Origin: Pseudonocardia autotrophica
GTDB taxonomy: Bacteria; Actinomycetota; Actinomycetes; Mycobacteriales; Pseudonocardiaceae
Assembly: GCF_003945385.1 (NCBI RefSeq)
Contig: NZ_AP018920.1
Span: 6,820,001 to 6,884,000, forward strand
Reading direction: 5' to 3'
DNA: 64,000 nucleotides
This document shows positions 17,934 to 26,148 of this stretch, piece after piece. How positions within the stretch are numbered: position 1 is the first letter of the stretch; each line of letters starts with the position of its first letter. A model generated the notes under the pieces. The model saw only the letters and a list, made by a program, of their open reading frames with translations, did not search any database and was not told the origin of the DNA. The translations under genes were made by a program, and so were the position numbers.

Positions 17934-19094
17934 TCAGGTCCGCAGGGTGGCGAGCCGTTCGGCCGCCTCGGTGAGCACCTCGTCGCGCTTGCAGAAGGCG
18001 AACCGGATCAGCGGCCGGGTCGCCGCGACGCCCGCCTCGGACGCGCAGAACACCGACACCGGCACCGCGGCCACCCCGCAGCGCTCGGGCAGCTGCCAGG
18101 CCAGCTCGACGCCGTCGTCGTGGCCGAGCGGGCGCGGGTCGGCGACCACGAAGTACGTGCCGCGCGGGGTGAGCACGTCGAAGCCGGCGGCGCGCAGCCC
18201 GGCCGAGAGCAGGTCGCGCTTGCGGGTCAGGTCGGCGGTGATCCCGGCGTAGAAGTCGTCGCCGAGTGCGAGCGCGTCCGCCACCGCGGGCTGCAGCGGG
18301 GCCCCGCCGTGGAAGGTGAGGAACTGCTTCACCGCGCGGGCCGCGCCGACGAGCTCGGGCGGGCCGTGCACCCAGCCGACCTTCCAGCCGGTCACCGAGA
18401 AGGTCTTGCCGGCCGAGGAGATCGTCAGCGTCCGGTCGGCGAGCCCGGGCAGCGTCGCCATCGGGACGTGCCGGGCGTCGTCGAAGGTCATGTGCTCGTA
18501 GACCTCGTCGGTCACGATCACCGCGTCGTGCGCACGGGCCAGCTCGCCGATCCGGCTCAGCCGATCGGCACCGAACACCGCACCGGTCGGGTTGTGCGGG
18601 GTGTTGACCAGCACCACCCTGGTGCGGTCGGAGAACGCGGCGGCCAGCTCGTCGTCGTCGAAGTCGAAGTCGGGGGCGCGCAGCGGGACCGGGCGCAGGG
18701 TGGCGCCGGAGAGCGCGACGGTCGCGGCGTACGAGTCGTAGTTCGGCTCGAACGCGATCACCTCGTCGCCGGGGCCGCAGAGCCCGAGCAGGGTCGCCGC
18801 GATCGCCTCGGTCGCGCCGGTGGTGACCAGCACGTCGTCCGGGTCGACGTCGAGTCCGTAGAAGCGCCTCTGGTGTTCGGCGACGGCCTCGCGCAGCGCC
18901 GGTACGCCGGGGCCGGGCGGGTACTGGTTGAGACCGTGCTCGGTGATGTTCGCGGCGGCGCCGGCCAGCAGCGACGCGGGCCCGTCGGTGTCCGGGAACC
19001 CCTGACCGAGATTGATCGCCCCGGTCCGCGCGGCGAGCCGGGAGATCTCGGTGAAGATCGTGGAGGTGAACGGGCGCATGCGCTCGACCAGCAT
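17934..19094 (-). CDS. PLP aminotransferase (DapC/methionine aminotransferase-like)
   Basis: 386 residues, class I/II fold type I. NLGQGFPDTDGP at residues 28-39, NTPHNPTGAV at 164-173, TDEVYEH at 195-201, and the PLP-binding Lys230 in SSAGKTFSVTGWKVGW. By memory the sequence closely tracks mycobacterial Rv0858c (N-succinyldiaminopimelate aminotransferase, DapC), including PRPLGYDD-like PRPLGHDDG, but no lysine-pathway gene is nearby and related enzymes act on methionine or kynurenine. ATG 19094 is preferred over the upstream 19133. The 27-codon ORF precedes it by 62 bp. Confidence 0.88.
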   Translation of the reverse strand: MLVERMRPFTSTIFTEISRLAARTGAINLGQGFPDTDGPASLLAGAAANITEHGLNQYPPGPGVPALREAVAEHQRRFYGLDVDPDDVLVTTGATEAIAATLLGLCGPGDEVIAFEPNYDSYAATVALSGATLRPVPLRAPDFDFDDDELAAAFSDRTRVVLVNTPHNPTGAVFGADRLSRIGELARAHDAVIVTDEVYEHMTFDDARHVPMATLPGLADRTLTISSAGKTFSVTGWKVGWVHGPPELVGAARAVKQFLTFHGGAPLQPAVADALALGDDFYAGITADLTRKRDLLSAGLRAAGFDVLTPRGTYFVVADPRPLGHDDGVELAWQLPERCGVAAVPVSVFCASEAGVAATRPLIRFAFCKRDEVLTEAAERLATLRT

Positions 19095-19156
19095 GACCTC
19101 ACCGTAGTGCGGTGCCGCCGGGCCGGGTGGCACCGCTCCGGCAGAGCGGACCGGGA

Positions 19157-19240
19157 TCAGTCCAGCCCGCGGACGATGTGCGCCTCGTCCTCGTGCTCCT
19201 CGACGTCGGCCCGCGTGGCGGTGCTCTCGGCGGTGTTCAT
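19157..19240 (-). CDS. 27-residue acidic peptide with strong ribosome-binding site
   Basis: MNTAESTATR then ADVEEHEDEAHIVRGLD; nine acidic residues, no Cys, no hydrophobic core. GAGGAGG (19246-19252 on minus) is a near-perfect Shine-Dalgarno sequence 5 nt before ATG 19240; ATG 19243 directly ahead is too close. That placement is the main reason to believe it is translated. It lies between htdX and the aminotransferase in the same direction. It might be a leader peptide, a RiPP-like precursor or an ordinary small protein; no modification enzyme is adjacent. Confidence 0.5.
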   Translation of the reverse strand: MNTAESTATRADVEEHEDEAHIVRGLD

Positions 19241-19314
19241 CATGGCCTCCTCATGAGTGTCGGATGACGAATGGTGGACACAGGGGTGGACGCACGTCAC
19301 CGGGTTTTGGTTGC

Positions 19315-19338
19315 TGTACCGGCTCATGGACCGATACA
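19315..19338. promoter_or_regulatory. dyad upstream of the small ORF
   Basis: TGTACCGG (19315-19322) and CCGATACA (19331-19338) form an inverted repeat with one mismatch and an 8-nt spacer, in the 116-bp gap between htdX and the 27-codon ORF. It could be an operator for the ORF/aminotransferase unit or a weak terminator for htdX. Confidence 0.35.
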
Positions 19339-19356
19339 GATGCCCCGGCCGGGTGA

Positions 19357-20229
19357 CTACCCGCCGATCCGGCCGGCCAGGTGGATCCGCTCCGGCTTGC
19401 CGGCGCCGCGGACCGCGAACCGCCACGCGTCCCCGTCGCGAGCGGTCACCAGCTCCGCGGCCGACGGGAGCAGCAGCGGCTTGCGGAACGTGACGTCGAA
19501 GGTCGGTGTGTCCGGCCACCTGCCCTCGAGTGCCGCGGCCACCCGCGCCGCGGTCCACATACCGTGCGCGATCGCCCGCGGGAAGCCCATCGCCTTCGCG
19601 GTGAGCGGGTGCAGGTGGATCGGGTTCACGTCACCGGAGACGGCCGCGTAGCGGCGTCCGATGTCACCGGGGACCCGCCACAGCGCGGCGGCCGGGCCGG
19701 TCGGCACCTCCGGGTCGGGGACCGCCGGGCCCTGCTCCACGGACGGCGCCCGCGACCCGCGGGACAGGTAGGTCGAGCGGCTCTCCCACACCGCCGTGCC
19801 AGCTGCTGACGCCACCCCGACCAGGTCGACCCGTGCGCCCTTCGGATGCGCGGTGAGGTGCTCGGCGTGCACCCGCACGTCGAGCGTCTCGGACACCCCG
19901 ACCGGCCGGTGCACGGTGATCCGGTTGGCCAGGTGCACCAGGCCGGGCAACGGCAGCGGGAACGACCGCTCGGCCATCAGCGCGACCTGCAGGGGGAAGG
20001 TCAGCATGTGTGGGTAGGTGATCGGCAGCGTGTCGCCGACCCGGAACCCGCAGACCCGCGCGTAGTCGACCAGGTGCGCCGGGTCAACCTCGATCCCGCG
20101 GCGCACCAGCGCACGGTCCGGAAGGGTGGCCGCCCGACCGGGTAGCGCCGTCCGTACCGCCGCGGCGGCGTAGAGCGGGCCCAGCGCGGGCGGCCCGGAC
20201 AGCTCGGTCACGTCGGTGTCGCCCGCCAT
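19357..20229 (-). CDS. htdX: MaoC-like 3-hydroxyacyl-thioester dehydratase
   Basis: 290 residues with two hotdog halves. The C-terminal half carries the hydratase-2 motif SGDVNPIHLHPLTAKAMGF (Asp/His dyad) at about residues 194-212, followed by AIAHGMW. The N-terminal half has ITYPHMLTFPLQVALM. It hydrates or dehydrates 3-hydroxyacyl thioesters. Its order with fabG4 and fadA2 reproduces the Mycobacterium tuberculosis Rv0241c-Rv0242c-Rv0243 block, where this gene is htdX; the symbol rests on that synteny plus length. One bp separates it from fabG4. Confidence 0.88.
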   Translation of the reverse strand: MAGDTDVTELSGPPALGPLYAAAAVRTALPGRAATLPDRALVRRGIEVDPAHLVDYARVCGFRVGDTLPITYPHMLTFPLQVALMAERSFPLPLPGLVHLANRITVHRPVGVSETLDVRVHAEHLTAHPKGARVDLVGVASAAGTAVWESRSTYLSRGSRAPSVEQGPAVPDPEVPTGPAAALWRVPGDIGRRYAAVSGDVNPIHLHPLTAKAMGFPRAIAHGMWTAARVAAALEGRWPDTPTFDVTFRKPLLLPSAAELVTARDGDAWRFAVRGAGKPERIHLAGRIGG

Positions 20230-20230
20230 C

Positions 20231-21598
20231 TCAGGCCCCCAGCATGGACTGGCCGCAGACCCGCACGATCTGCCCGTTGAGCCCGCCGGACTCGGCGCGG
20301 CCGAACCAGCCGATCGCCTCGGCGACGTCGACCGGCAGCCCGCCCTGGCGCAGCGAGTTGATCCGGCGGCCGCCCTCGCGGGTGGCCAGCGGCATCGTCG
20401 CCGTCATGTCGGTCTCGATGAATCCCGGCGCGACCGCGTTGATCGTGGCTCCGCGCTCGGCGAACCGCGGGGCCAGCGCGCGCACCATCCCGATCACCCC
20501 CGCCTTGGAGGCGGCGTAGTTGGTCTGCCCGCGGTTGCCCGCGATCCCCGACTGCGACGACACACAGACCACCCGGCCCGCCTCGCGCAGCGGCGACCCG
20601 CCGGCCAGCAGCGCGTCGTTGATCGCCAGCTGGGCACCCAGGTTCACCGCCAGCACCGCGTCCCAGCGGTCGGCGGTCATGTTCGCCAGCAGCTTGTCCC
20701 GGGTGATGCCGGCGTTGTGCACCACCAGGTCGACGCCGCCGTGCCGGTCGGCCAGGTGCGTGAGCAGCCGGTCGGCGGCGTCCGCGGCGGTGATGTCGAG
20801 CTGCAGCGCGGTGCCGCCGGTGCGGTTCGCCGTGTCCGCGAGCCGCTGCCCGGCGGCCGGGACGTCGACCGCGACGATCGTCGCCCCGTCCCGGGCCAGC
20901 GTGTCGGCGATCGACGCGCCGATCCCGCGGGCGGCCCCGGTGACCACGGCGACCCGCCCGGCGAGCGGCCGCTCCTCGGCCAGCGGGTCGTCCACCTCGG
21001 CGGGCTCCGGCAGCACACCGATCGGGGCGGCCACGTGCACCACCTGACCGTCGACGTAGGCGGACCGCGCCGAGAGGAAGAACCGCACCGAGGAGTCGAT
21101 CGCCACCGGTGGGGCGCCCGCCGCGACCACCACCAGGTTCGCCGTGGCCCCGGCGCGCAGCTCCTTGGCGACCGAGCGCACCAGCCCGTCCAGCGCCTGG
21201 GCCACCGCGGCCGCCTCGGCACCACCGGACTCGAACGCGTCCGCGGGCTCGGCGCCGATCAGCAGCAGCCGGCCCGACGGGCCCAGTTTGCGCACCGCGG
21301 GCGTCAGGAGCTGCTGCGCCGCAGCGAGATCGGCCAGTGTGCGAGCTTCCGACAGATCGACGACGACGCCGTGCAGCCGCTCTTCTCCGGCCGCGCCGAC
21401 GACGGGCTGCCCGTTCTCCTCGACGAACGCGGCGACGGCCTTCGCGAACCGGCCACCGGCCCCGCCGGCCGAGGCCACCAGGACCGGGCCCGCGAGCAGC
21501 GGATCGCCCGGACGGTGCCGGCGCAGCACGGGCACCCTCGGCACCCCCAGCTGCTTCGCGATACCGGTGTTGGACAGGGACGCCAGCACGTCGTTCAC
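20231..21598 (-). CDS. fabG4: 3-oxoacyl-ACP/CoA reductase, two-domain FabG4 type
   Basis: 455 residues, close to mycobacterial FabG4 (about 454). The N-terminal ~200 residues form the flavodoxin-like domain without catalytic residues. The C-terminal SDR domain has the cofactor motif TGAARGIG at 220-227, HNAGI at 294-298, catalytic Ser347/348 in CVSSQSG, Tyr361 and Lys365 in NYAASKAG. It reduces 3-oxoacyl thioesters using NADH in that group. GTG 21598 overlaps the fadA2 stop by 4 bp. Confidence 0.93.
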   Translation of the reverse strand: MNDVLASLSNTGIAKQLGVPRVPVLRRHRPGDPLLAGPVLVASAGGAGGRFAKAVAAFVEENGQPVVGAAGEERLHGVVVDLSEARTLADLAAAQQLLTPAVRKLGPSGRLLLIGAEPADAFESGGAEAAAVAQALDGLVRSVAKELRAGATANLVVVAAGAPPVAIDSSVRFFLSARSAYVDGQVVHVAAPIGVLPEPAEVDDPLAEERPLAGRVAVVTGAARGIGASIADTLARDGATIVAVDVPAAGQRLADTANRTGGTALQLDITAADAADRLLTHLADRHGGVDLVVHNAGITRDKLLANMTADRWDAVLAVNLGAQLAINDALLAGGSPLREAGRVVCVSSQSGIAGNRGQTNYAASKAGVIGMVRALAPRFAERGATINAVAPGFIETDMTATMPLATREGGRRINSLRQGGLPVDVAEAIGWFGRAESGGLNGQIVRVCGQSMLGA

Positions 21599-22962
21599 TT
21601 CTTCGCCTCCAGGATCGCGACGACGCCCTGGCCGCCCGCGGCGCAGATCGAGATCAGGCCGCGCTGGTCGCGGCCCTCGGTGTCGGCCCTCTCCCGCAGC
21701 AGCTTCGCCAGGGTGGCGACGATCCGCCCGCCGGTCGCCGCGAACGGGTGCCCCGCGGCGAGCGATGAGCCCGCGACGTTGAGCTTCGCGTCGTCGATCG
21801 CGCCCAGGGGGGCGTCGCGGCCGAGGCGCTCCTTGCAGAACCGGGCGTCCTCCCAGGCCTTGCGCTGCACCAGCACCACCGAGGCGAACGCCTCGTGGAT
21901 CTCGTACAGGTCGAAGTCCTGCAGGGAAAGGCCGTTGCGCTCCAGCAATCGCGGGACGGCGAACACCGGAGCGGTGAGCAGGCCGTCCGGTCCGTGCTGA
22001 TGGTCGGCTCCGCGAGCTCCGCCTCCGTGCTGATGGTCGGCTCCGCAAGCTCCGCCTCCGTGCACGTAGTCCACCCCGCTGGTCTCGGCGTCCACGACGT
22101 GCGCGAGCACCGGCAGCCGGTGCTCGGCGGCCCACTCGTCGGAACCGAGCAGCACCAGCGCGGCGCCGTCGGTCAGCGGGGTCGAGTTGCCCGCCGTCAT
22201 CGTGGCGTCCGGGCCCTTGCCGAAGACCGGCTTCAGCTTCGCGAGCTTGTCCACCGACGAGTCGGCGCGCAGATTGTCGTCCCTGGTCAGCTTCAGGTAC
22301 GGGGTGAGGAGATCGTCGAAGAACCCCCGCTCGTAGGCGGCCGCCAGGTTGCGGTGGCTGCGCACGGTCAGCTCGTCCTGCTCGGTGCGGCCGATGCCCC
22401 ACTCCAGCGCGGTGCGGGCGGCGTGCTCGCCCATCGACAGTCCGGTCCGCGGCTCGGAGTTCTGCGGGATCTCCGGGACGATCTGCCCCGGCCGCAGCTG
22501 CCCGACCAGCTTGAGCCGGTCGAGCGGCGTGCGCGCCGCGTTGAGCTTGACCAGGACCCGGCGCAGATCGTCGTTCAGCGCGATCGGGGCGTCCGACGCG
22601 GTGTCCACGCCGCCCGCCACACCGGACTCGATCTGCCCGAGGGCGATCTTGTTGGCGACCGCGATCGTCGCCTCCAGGCCGGTGCCGCAGGCCTGCTGCA
22701 CGTCGTAGGCGGCGGTCGCCGGGTTCAACCGGGAGCCGAGGACCGCCTCCCGGGTCAGGTTGAAGTCTCGCGAGTGCTTGAGCACCGCCCCCGCCACGAC
22801 CTCGCCGAGCCGCTCGCCCGCCAGCCCGAACCGGGCCACCAGGCCGTCCAGGGTCGTGGTGAGCATGTCGAGATTGGACGCGCCGGCGTACGCGCGGTTG
22901 GCCCGGGCGAACGGGATCCGGTTGCCGCCGATGACGGCGGCCCGCCGAGTGCTGGCTGGCAT
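21595..22962 (-). CDS. fadA2: acetyl-CoA acetyltransferase / thiolase with internal insertion
   Basis: 455 residues. Catalytic Cys92 (QQACGTG), His405 (AAGHPFAATGGR) and Cys440 (SICAAGGQG) are all present, so it should be an active thiolase. Residues 302-323 are a duplicated 11-residue Gly/His-rich unit (GGGACGADHQH, GGGARGADHQH) that interrupts a conserved VDYVHGPDGLL context; removing it restores a normal thiolase of about 433 residues. The unit is encoded by a 33-bp tandem repeat. Operon head of fadA2-fabG4-htdX; ATG 22962 with AAGGGA upstream. Confidence 0.93.
   Translation of the reverse strand: MPASTRRAAVIGGNRIPFARANRAYAGASNLDMLTTTLDGLVARFGLAGERLGEVVAGAVLKHSRDFNLTREAVLGSRLNPATAAYDVQQACGTGLEATIAVANKIALGQIESGVAGGVDTASDAPIALNDDLRRVLVKLNAARTPLDRLKLVGQLRPGQIVPEIPQNSEPRTGLSMGEHAARTALEWGIGRTEQDELTVRSHRNLAAAYERGFFDDLLTPYLKLTRDDNLRADSSVDKLAKLKPVFGKGPDATMTAGNSTPLTDGAALVLLGSDEWAAEHRLPVLAHVVDAETSGVDYVHGGGACGADHQHGGGARGADHQHGPDGLLTAPVFAVPRLLERNGLSLQDFDLYEIHEAFASVVLVQRKAWEDARFCKERLGRDAPLGAIDDAKLNVAGSSLAAGHPFAATGGRIVATLAKLLRERADTEGRDQRGLISICAAGGQGVVAILEAKK
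21994..22059. repeat. 33-bp tandem duplication inside fadA2
   Basis: Two copies, 21994-22026 and 22027-22059, differ by a single base (GCGAGC versus GCAAGC). Each contains CGGCTCCGCGAGCTCCGCC-type purine/pyrimidine-patterned sequence with internal near-repeats of CTCCGC. The insertion keeps the reading frame (66 bp). Confidence 0.9.
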
Positions 22963-23015
22963 GAGGTCGTCCCTTCTGGGGTAGGACCGGTGAGCTGGGA
23001 AGTGGTGGTCGCGAT

Positions 23016-23051
23016 TACCACCGGGTAGCCGATACTCAAGGTACACGGTAC
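23016..23051. promoter_or_regulatory. putative TetR operators in fadA2/tetR intergenic region
   Basis: The 99-bp divergent gap holds TACC-N4-GGTA (23016-23027) and GTAC-N3-GTAC (23041-23051) in AGGTACACGGTACT. Both are short dyads in the usual place for an autoregulatory TetR site. No consensus is known to me, so these are candidates only. Confidence 0.45.
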
Positions 23052-23061
23052 TGTTGGTTTC

Positions 23062-23748
23062 GTGAAGGTGGGACGAGACAGGCGGGACAGCCGGTGGGAC
23101 GCGCACCGCGAGCAGCGGCGCGTCCAGCTCGTCGCGGCCGCCATCGGCGCCATCCGCCACCAGGGGGCCGGCCTCGGGATGGACGAGATCGCCGCCGCGG
23201 CCGGAACCAGCAAGACCGTCATCTACCGGCACTTCGGCGACCGCAGCGGCCTCTACGCGGCGATCTGCGAGTCGGTCGCCGACGTGCTGCTCACCGAGGT
23301 CCGCCGGGCCACCGCCGACGCGCTGGCCGATCCGGCGGGTGGCCCACGGGCCGCCGTCGGCGCCGGCATCGACGCCTATCTACGGCTGATCGAGATCGAC
23401 CCGGAGCTCTACCGGTTCGTGGTACACCGGCCGCTGCTCTCCCAGGGCCCGGCCGCCGGCCGGCGCGCCCCCCGGGATGACGGCAGCACCGACCCGGTCA
23501 ACGACCTGGTCACCGTGATCGGCGACGAGATCGCCACCGTGATCGGCGCCCACGTCACCGGCGACGACGGCCCGTCCGCCGCCCGGATCTGGGGGCACGC
23601 GATCGTCGGCCTGGTCCGCGGCGCCGCCGACGACTGGCTGGCCCGCCCGGACGGCACCACCCGCGACCGGCTCACCGCCCACCTCACCGACCTCGCCTGG
23701 TCCGGACTCTCCGGCCTGGCACCGCACGTGCAGGAGGTTCAGAAATGA
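23062..23748 (+). CDS. TetR-family regulator
   Basis: 228 residues, GTG start. The N-terminal helix-turn-helix spans about residues 20-64: AIRHQGAGLGMDEIAAAAGTSKTVIYRHFGDRSGLY is broken here as GMDEIAAAAG and TSKTVIYRHFGDRSGLY, the TetR signature. The C-terminal part is helical and ligand-binding. It is divergent from fadA2 and overlaps the acyl-CoA oxidase gene by 4 bp (ATGA), so it probably controls the whole lipid block in response to an acyl-CoA. Confidence 0.92.
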   Translation: MKVGRDRRDSRWDAHREQRRVQLVAAAIGAIRHQGAGLGMDEIAAAAGTSKTVIYRHFGDRSGLYAAICESVADVLLTEVRRATADALADPAGGPRAAVGAGIDAYLRLIEIDPELYRFVVHRPLLSQGPAAGRRAPRDDGSTDPVNDLVTVIGDEIATVIGAHVTGDDGPSAARIWGHAIVGLVRGAADDWLARPDGTTRDRLTAHLTDLAWSGLSGLAPHVQEVQK

Positions 23749-25730
23749 CCCCGACAGGCACCCTTCCCGCACCGGACCGGATCCCGGCGGACGCGCTGCG
23801 CGACGTCGTCGACGGCCGCTGGGCCGACGTCCGGCGCGAGACCCGCGACCAGCTGGCCACCGCAGGCGTACTGGCCGATCCGGACGCGTCGTCCGAGGAG
23901 TACCGCGCCCGGATCACCGAGGCGCTCAAGATCCTGACCGCCTCCGGGCGCCCGCACAGCGGGTTCGCCCCGTCGGTCGGCGGGCGCGGCGACGTGGGCG
24001 GCGTCGTCACCGCGTTCGCGATGCTCGCCTACGGCGACCTGTCGCTGCTGGTGAAGGCGGGCGTCCAGTGGGGGCTGTTCGGCGGCGCCGTGCAGGTGCT
24101 CGGCACCGAGGGGCACCACGAGCGGTACCTGCGCCGGATCGTCGACGGCGAACTGCTCGGCTGCTTCGCGATGACCGAGACCGGGCACGGCTCGGACGTG
24201 CAGCACCTGCACACCACCGCCACCTACGACCGGGCGAGCGGCGAGTTCGTGGTGCACACGCCGTACCCGCAGGCGCGCAAGGAGTACATCGGCAACGCGG
24301 CCCGCGACGGCCGGATGGCCGTGGTGTTCGCCCAGCTCGTCACCGACGCGGGGACCCACGGCGTGCACGCCTTCCTGGTCCCGATCCGGGACTCCGACGG
24401 CAACCCGGCGGCCGGCGTCACGATCGGCGACGACGGCCGCAAGGCGGGCCTCAACGGCGTCGACAACGGGCGGCTGAGCTTCGAGCGGGTCCGCATCCCG
24501 CGGGAGAACCTGCTCAACCGGTTCGCCGACGTCGCCGAGGACGGGACCTACTCCTCGCCGATCGAGAACGAGACGGCCCGGTTCTTCACCATGCTGGGCA
24601 CCCTGGTGCGCGGCCGGATCTCGGTGGCCGGCGGCGCGGGCGGGGCGACCCAGAAGGCGCTCGCGCTCGCCGTCCGGTTCGGGGAGCGGCGCCGGCAGTT
24701 CTCGAACCCGTCGACCGGCGAGGAGATCGCAGTCCTCGACTACCTCGCCCACCAGCGCAAGCTGCTCCCGGCGCTGGCGACGACCTTCGCGCTGCACTTC
24801 ACGCAGGAGAGCCTGGTGTCGCGGATGCACGACATCCAGGCACCCGGCGCCGCCCCGGTCGGTGCCCGCGAGCAGCGCACCCTGGAGCAGTCCGCCGCCG
24901 GGATCAAGGCGATCGCGACCTGGCACGCCACCCGGACCATCCAGACCTGCCGGGAGGCCTGCGGCGGCGCCGGCTACCTGGAGGAGAACCTGCTGCCCGC
25001 GCTGAAGGCCGACACCGACGTGTTCACCACCTTCGAGGGTGACAACACGGTGCTGCTGCAGCTGCTGGCCAAGGAGCTGCTGTCGGACTACGGGCGGACG
25101 ATCCGCAGGGGCAATCCGCTGCAGATCGCGCCGCTGCTCGGCCGCCAGCTCGCGGGCGTGCTGTCCGAGCGGACCGGGCTGGCCTCGGCGACCCGGCGGC
25201 TGCCGCTGCGCGGCCTGGACCTGTCCGACCGGGAGCGCCGCCGCGCGCTGATGCGGGTGCGCCGCGACGACACACTGGCCGCCGCGATCCGGAGCCTGGC
25301 ACCGGCGATGCGCACCGGCAACGACGAGTTCACCGTCTTCAACGCCAACCAGGACCTGCTGCTGACCTCGGCCCGCGCGCACGTCGACACGCTCGTCGAG
25401 GAGTCGTTCACCGCGGCGCTGAGCCGGATCGACGACGACGGGGTGCGGTCGCTGCTGGAGCGGGTCTACGACCTGCACGTGCTCGACGTGATCGACCGCG
25501 AGCGGGCCTGGTACCTGGAGACCGGCCGATTGACGGCCGCCGAGTCCCGCTCGATCCGCCCGCTGGTCAACGAGCTGTGCGGGGAGCTGCAGCCCTACGC
25601 CCGCACGCTGGTCGACGCGTTCGGCATCCCGGAGAACCTGCTGGCCTGCCCGATGCTCGACGACGAGGCGTGGGCGCCCGCGCCGGGGAGCCCGGCCGAA
25701 CCGGTCACGGACCAGGTCGAGACGGGCTGA
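23745..25730 (+). CDS. acyl-CoA oxidase/dehydrogenase (ACOX-like)
   Basis: 661 residues, longer than ordinary acyl-CoA dehydrogenases (~400) and in the acyl-CoA oxidase range. AMTETGHGSDVQ at about 141-152 is the flavin/substrate motif; CGGAGYLEENLLPALKAD precedes TTFEGDNTVLLQLLAKELL, in which Glu431 is the expected catalytic base. It should introduce the 2,3-double bond into acyl-CoA. The reaction order with HtdX (hydration), FabG4 (oxidoreduction) and FadA2 (thiolysis) gives a complete beta-oxidation-type set encoded in one locus. ATG overlaps tetR. Confidence 0.92.
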   Translation: MTPTGTLPAPDRIPADALRDVVDGRWADVRRETRDQLATAGVLADPDASSEEYRARITEALKILTASGRPHSGFAPSVGGRGDVGGVVTAFAMLAYGDLSLLVKAGVQWGLFGGAVQVLGTEGHHERYLRRIVDGELLGCFAMTETGHGSDVQHLHTTATYDRASGEFVVHTPYPQARKEYIGNAARDGRMAVVFAQLVTDAGTHGVHAFLVPIRDSDGNPAAGVTIGDDGRKAGLNGVDNGRLSFERVRIPRENLLNRFADVAEDGTYSSPIENETARFFTMLGTLVRGRISVAGGAGGATQKALALAVRFGERRRQFSNPSTGEEIAVLDYLAHQRKLLPALATTFALHFTQESLVSRMHDIQAPGAAPVGAREQRTLEQSAAGIKAIATWHATRTIQTCREACGGAGYLEENLLPALKADTDVFTTFEGDNTVLLQLLAKELLSDYGRTIRRGNPLQIAPLLGRQLAGVLSERTGLASATRRLPLRGLDLSDRERRRALMRVRRDDTLAAAIRSLAPAMRTGNDEFTVFNANQDLLLTSARAHVDTLVEESFTAALSRIDDDGVRSLLERVYDLHVLDVIDRERAWYLETGRLTAAESRSIRPLVNELCGELQPYARTLVDAFGIPENLLACPMLDDEAWAPAPGSPAEPVTDQVETG

Positions 25731-25751
25731 CCCGGCACGGGCGGACGCACC

Positions 25752-25937
25752 TCAGGCCGCGAGACCCAGTGCGTCGAGCACGCCGCCGACGGTCGACAGC
25801 AGGTCGGCGACGGTGGAGTCGACGTACTCGGCGATCGGGGTGATCTCGGCGGCGCTGGCCGAGCCGGCGAGGCCCAGCATCAGCAGCGGGGCGGCCAGGC
25901 CGGCGACGGTGATTCCGGCGATGCGGCGCTTGCTCAT
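25752..25937 (-). CDS. secreted miniprotein
   Basis: 61 residues. A textbook Sec signal peptide: MSKRR, hydrophobic core AGITVAGLAAPLLMLGLAG, cleavage after ASA at about residue 29. The mature ~32 residues (EITPIAEYVDSTVADLLSTV...) are amphipathic and lack cysteine. No family is recognised. AAGGGA lies about 8 nt before the ATG. It stands alone, tail to tail with the acyl-CoA oxidase gene. Confidence 0.65.
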   Translation of the reverse strand: MSKRRIAGITVAGLAAPLLMLGLAGSASAAEITPIAEYVDSTVADLLSTVGGVLDALGLAA

Positions 25938-26106
25938 GGGGAGGTTTCCCTTCGGGGAGCGGATGTGACCGGGTCATCGTGTGTCGGCCGAAGCGGATCT
26001 TCCAGACATCCGACGGAGATGTAACCGCGCGCTTACACCCATTCGGCCGGGGCAATCCGCCCGACATACGGACTCCGTCTCACTGCCGGACGGCGCATCG
26101 TCGATT

Positions 26107-26148
26107 AGTCCTGGACTATTTGTATCCAGGACTAGTAGTGTCCAGGAC
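26107..26148. promoter_or_regulatory. Rrf2 operator (three half-sites)
   Basis: AGTCCTGGA (26107-26115) and TCCAGGACT (26125-26133) are a perfect inverted repeat with a 9-nt AT-rich spacer; a third half-site GTCCAGGAC (26140-26148) directly abuts the Rrf2 start codon. The tight placement over the promoter/start implies autorepression. Confidence 0.65.

Noticed and set aside
19157..19558. 133-codon extension of the 27-codon ORF running into the htdX gene
   Set aside because: The upstream part is an out-of-frame shadow of htdX; the strong Shine-Dalgarno points to the internal ATG at 19240.
19357..25730. Horizontal transfer of the lipid block
   Set aside because: Codon use and GC look the same as in the flanks and no integrase, tRNA or direct repeat borders it.
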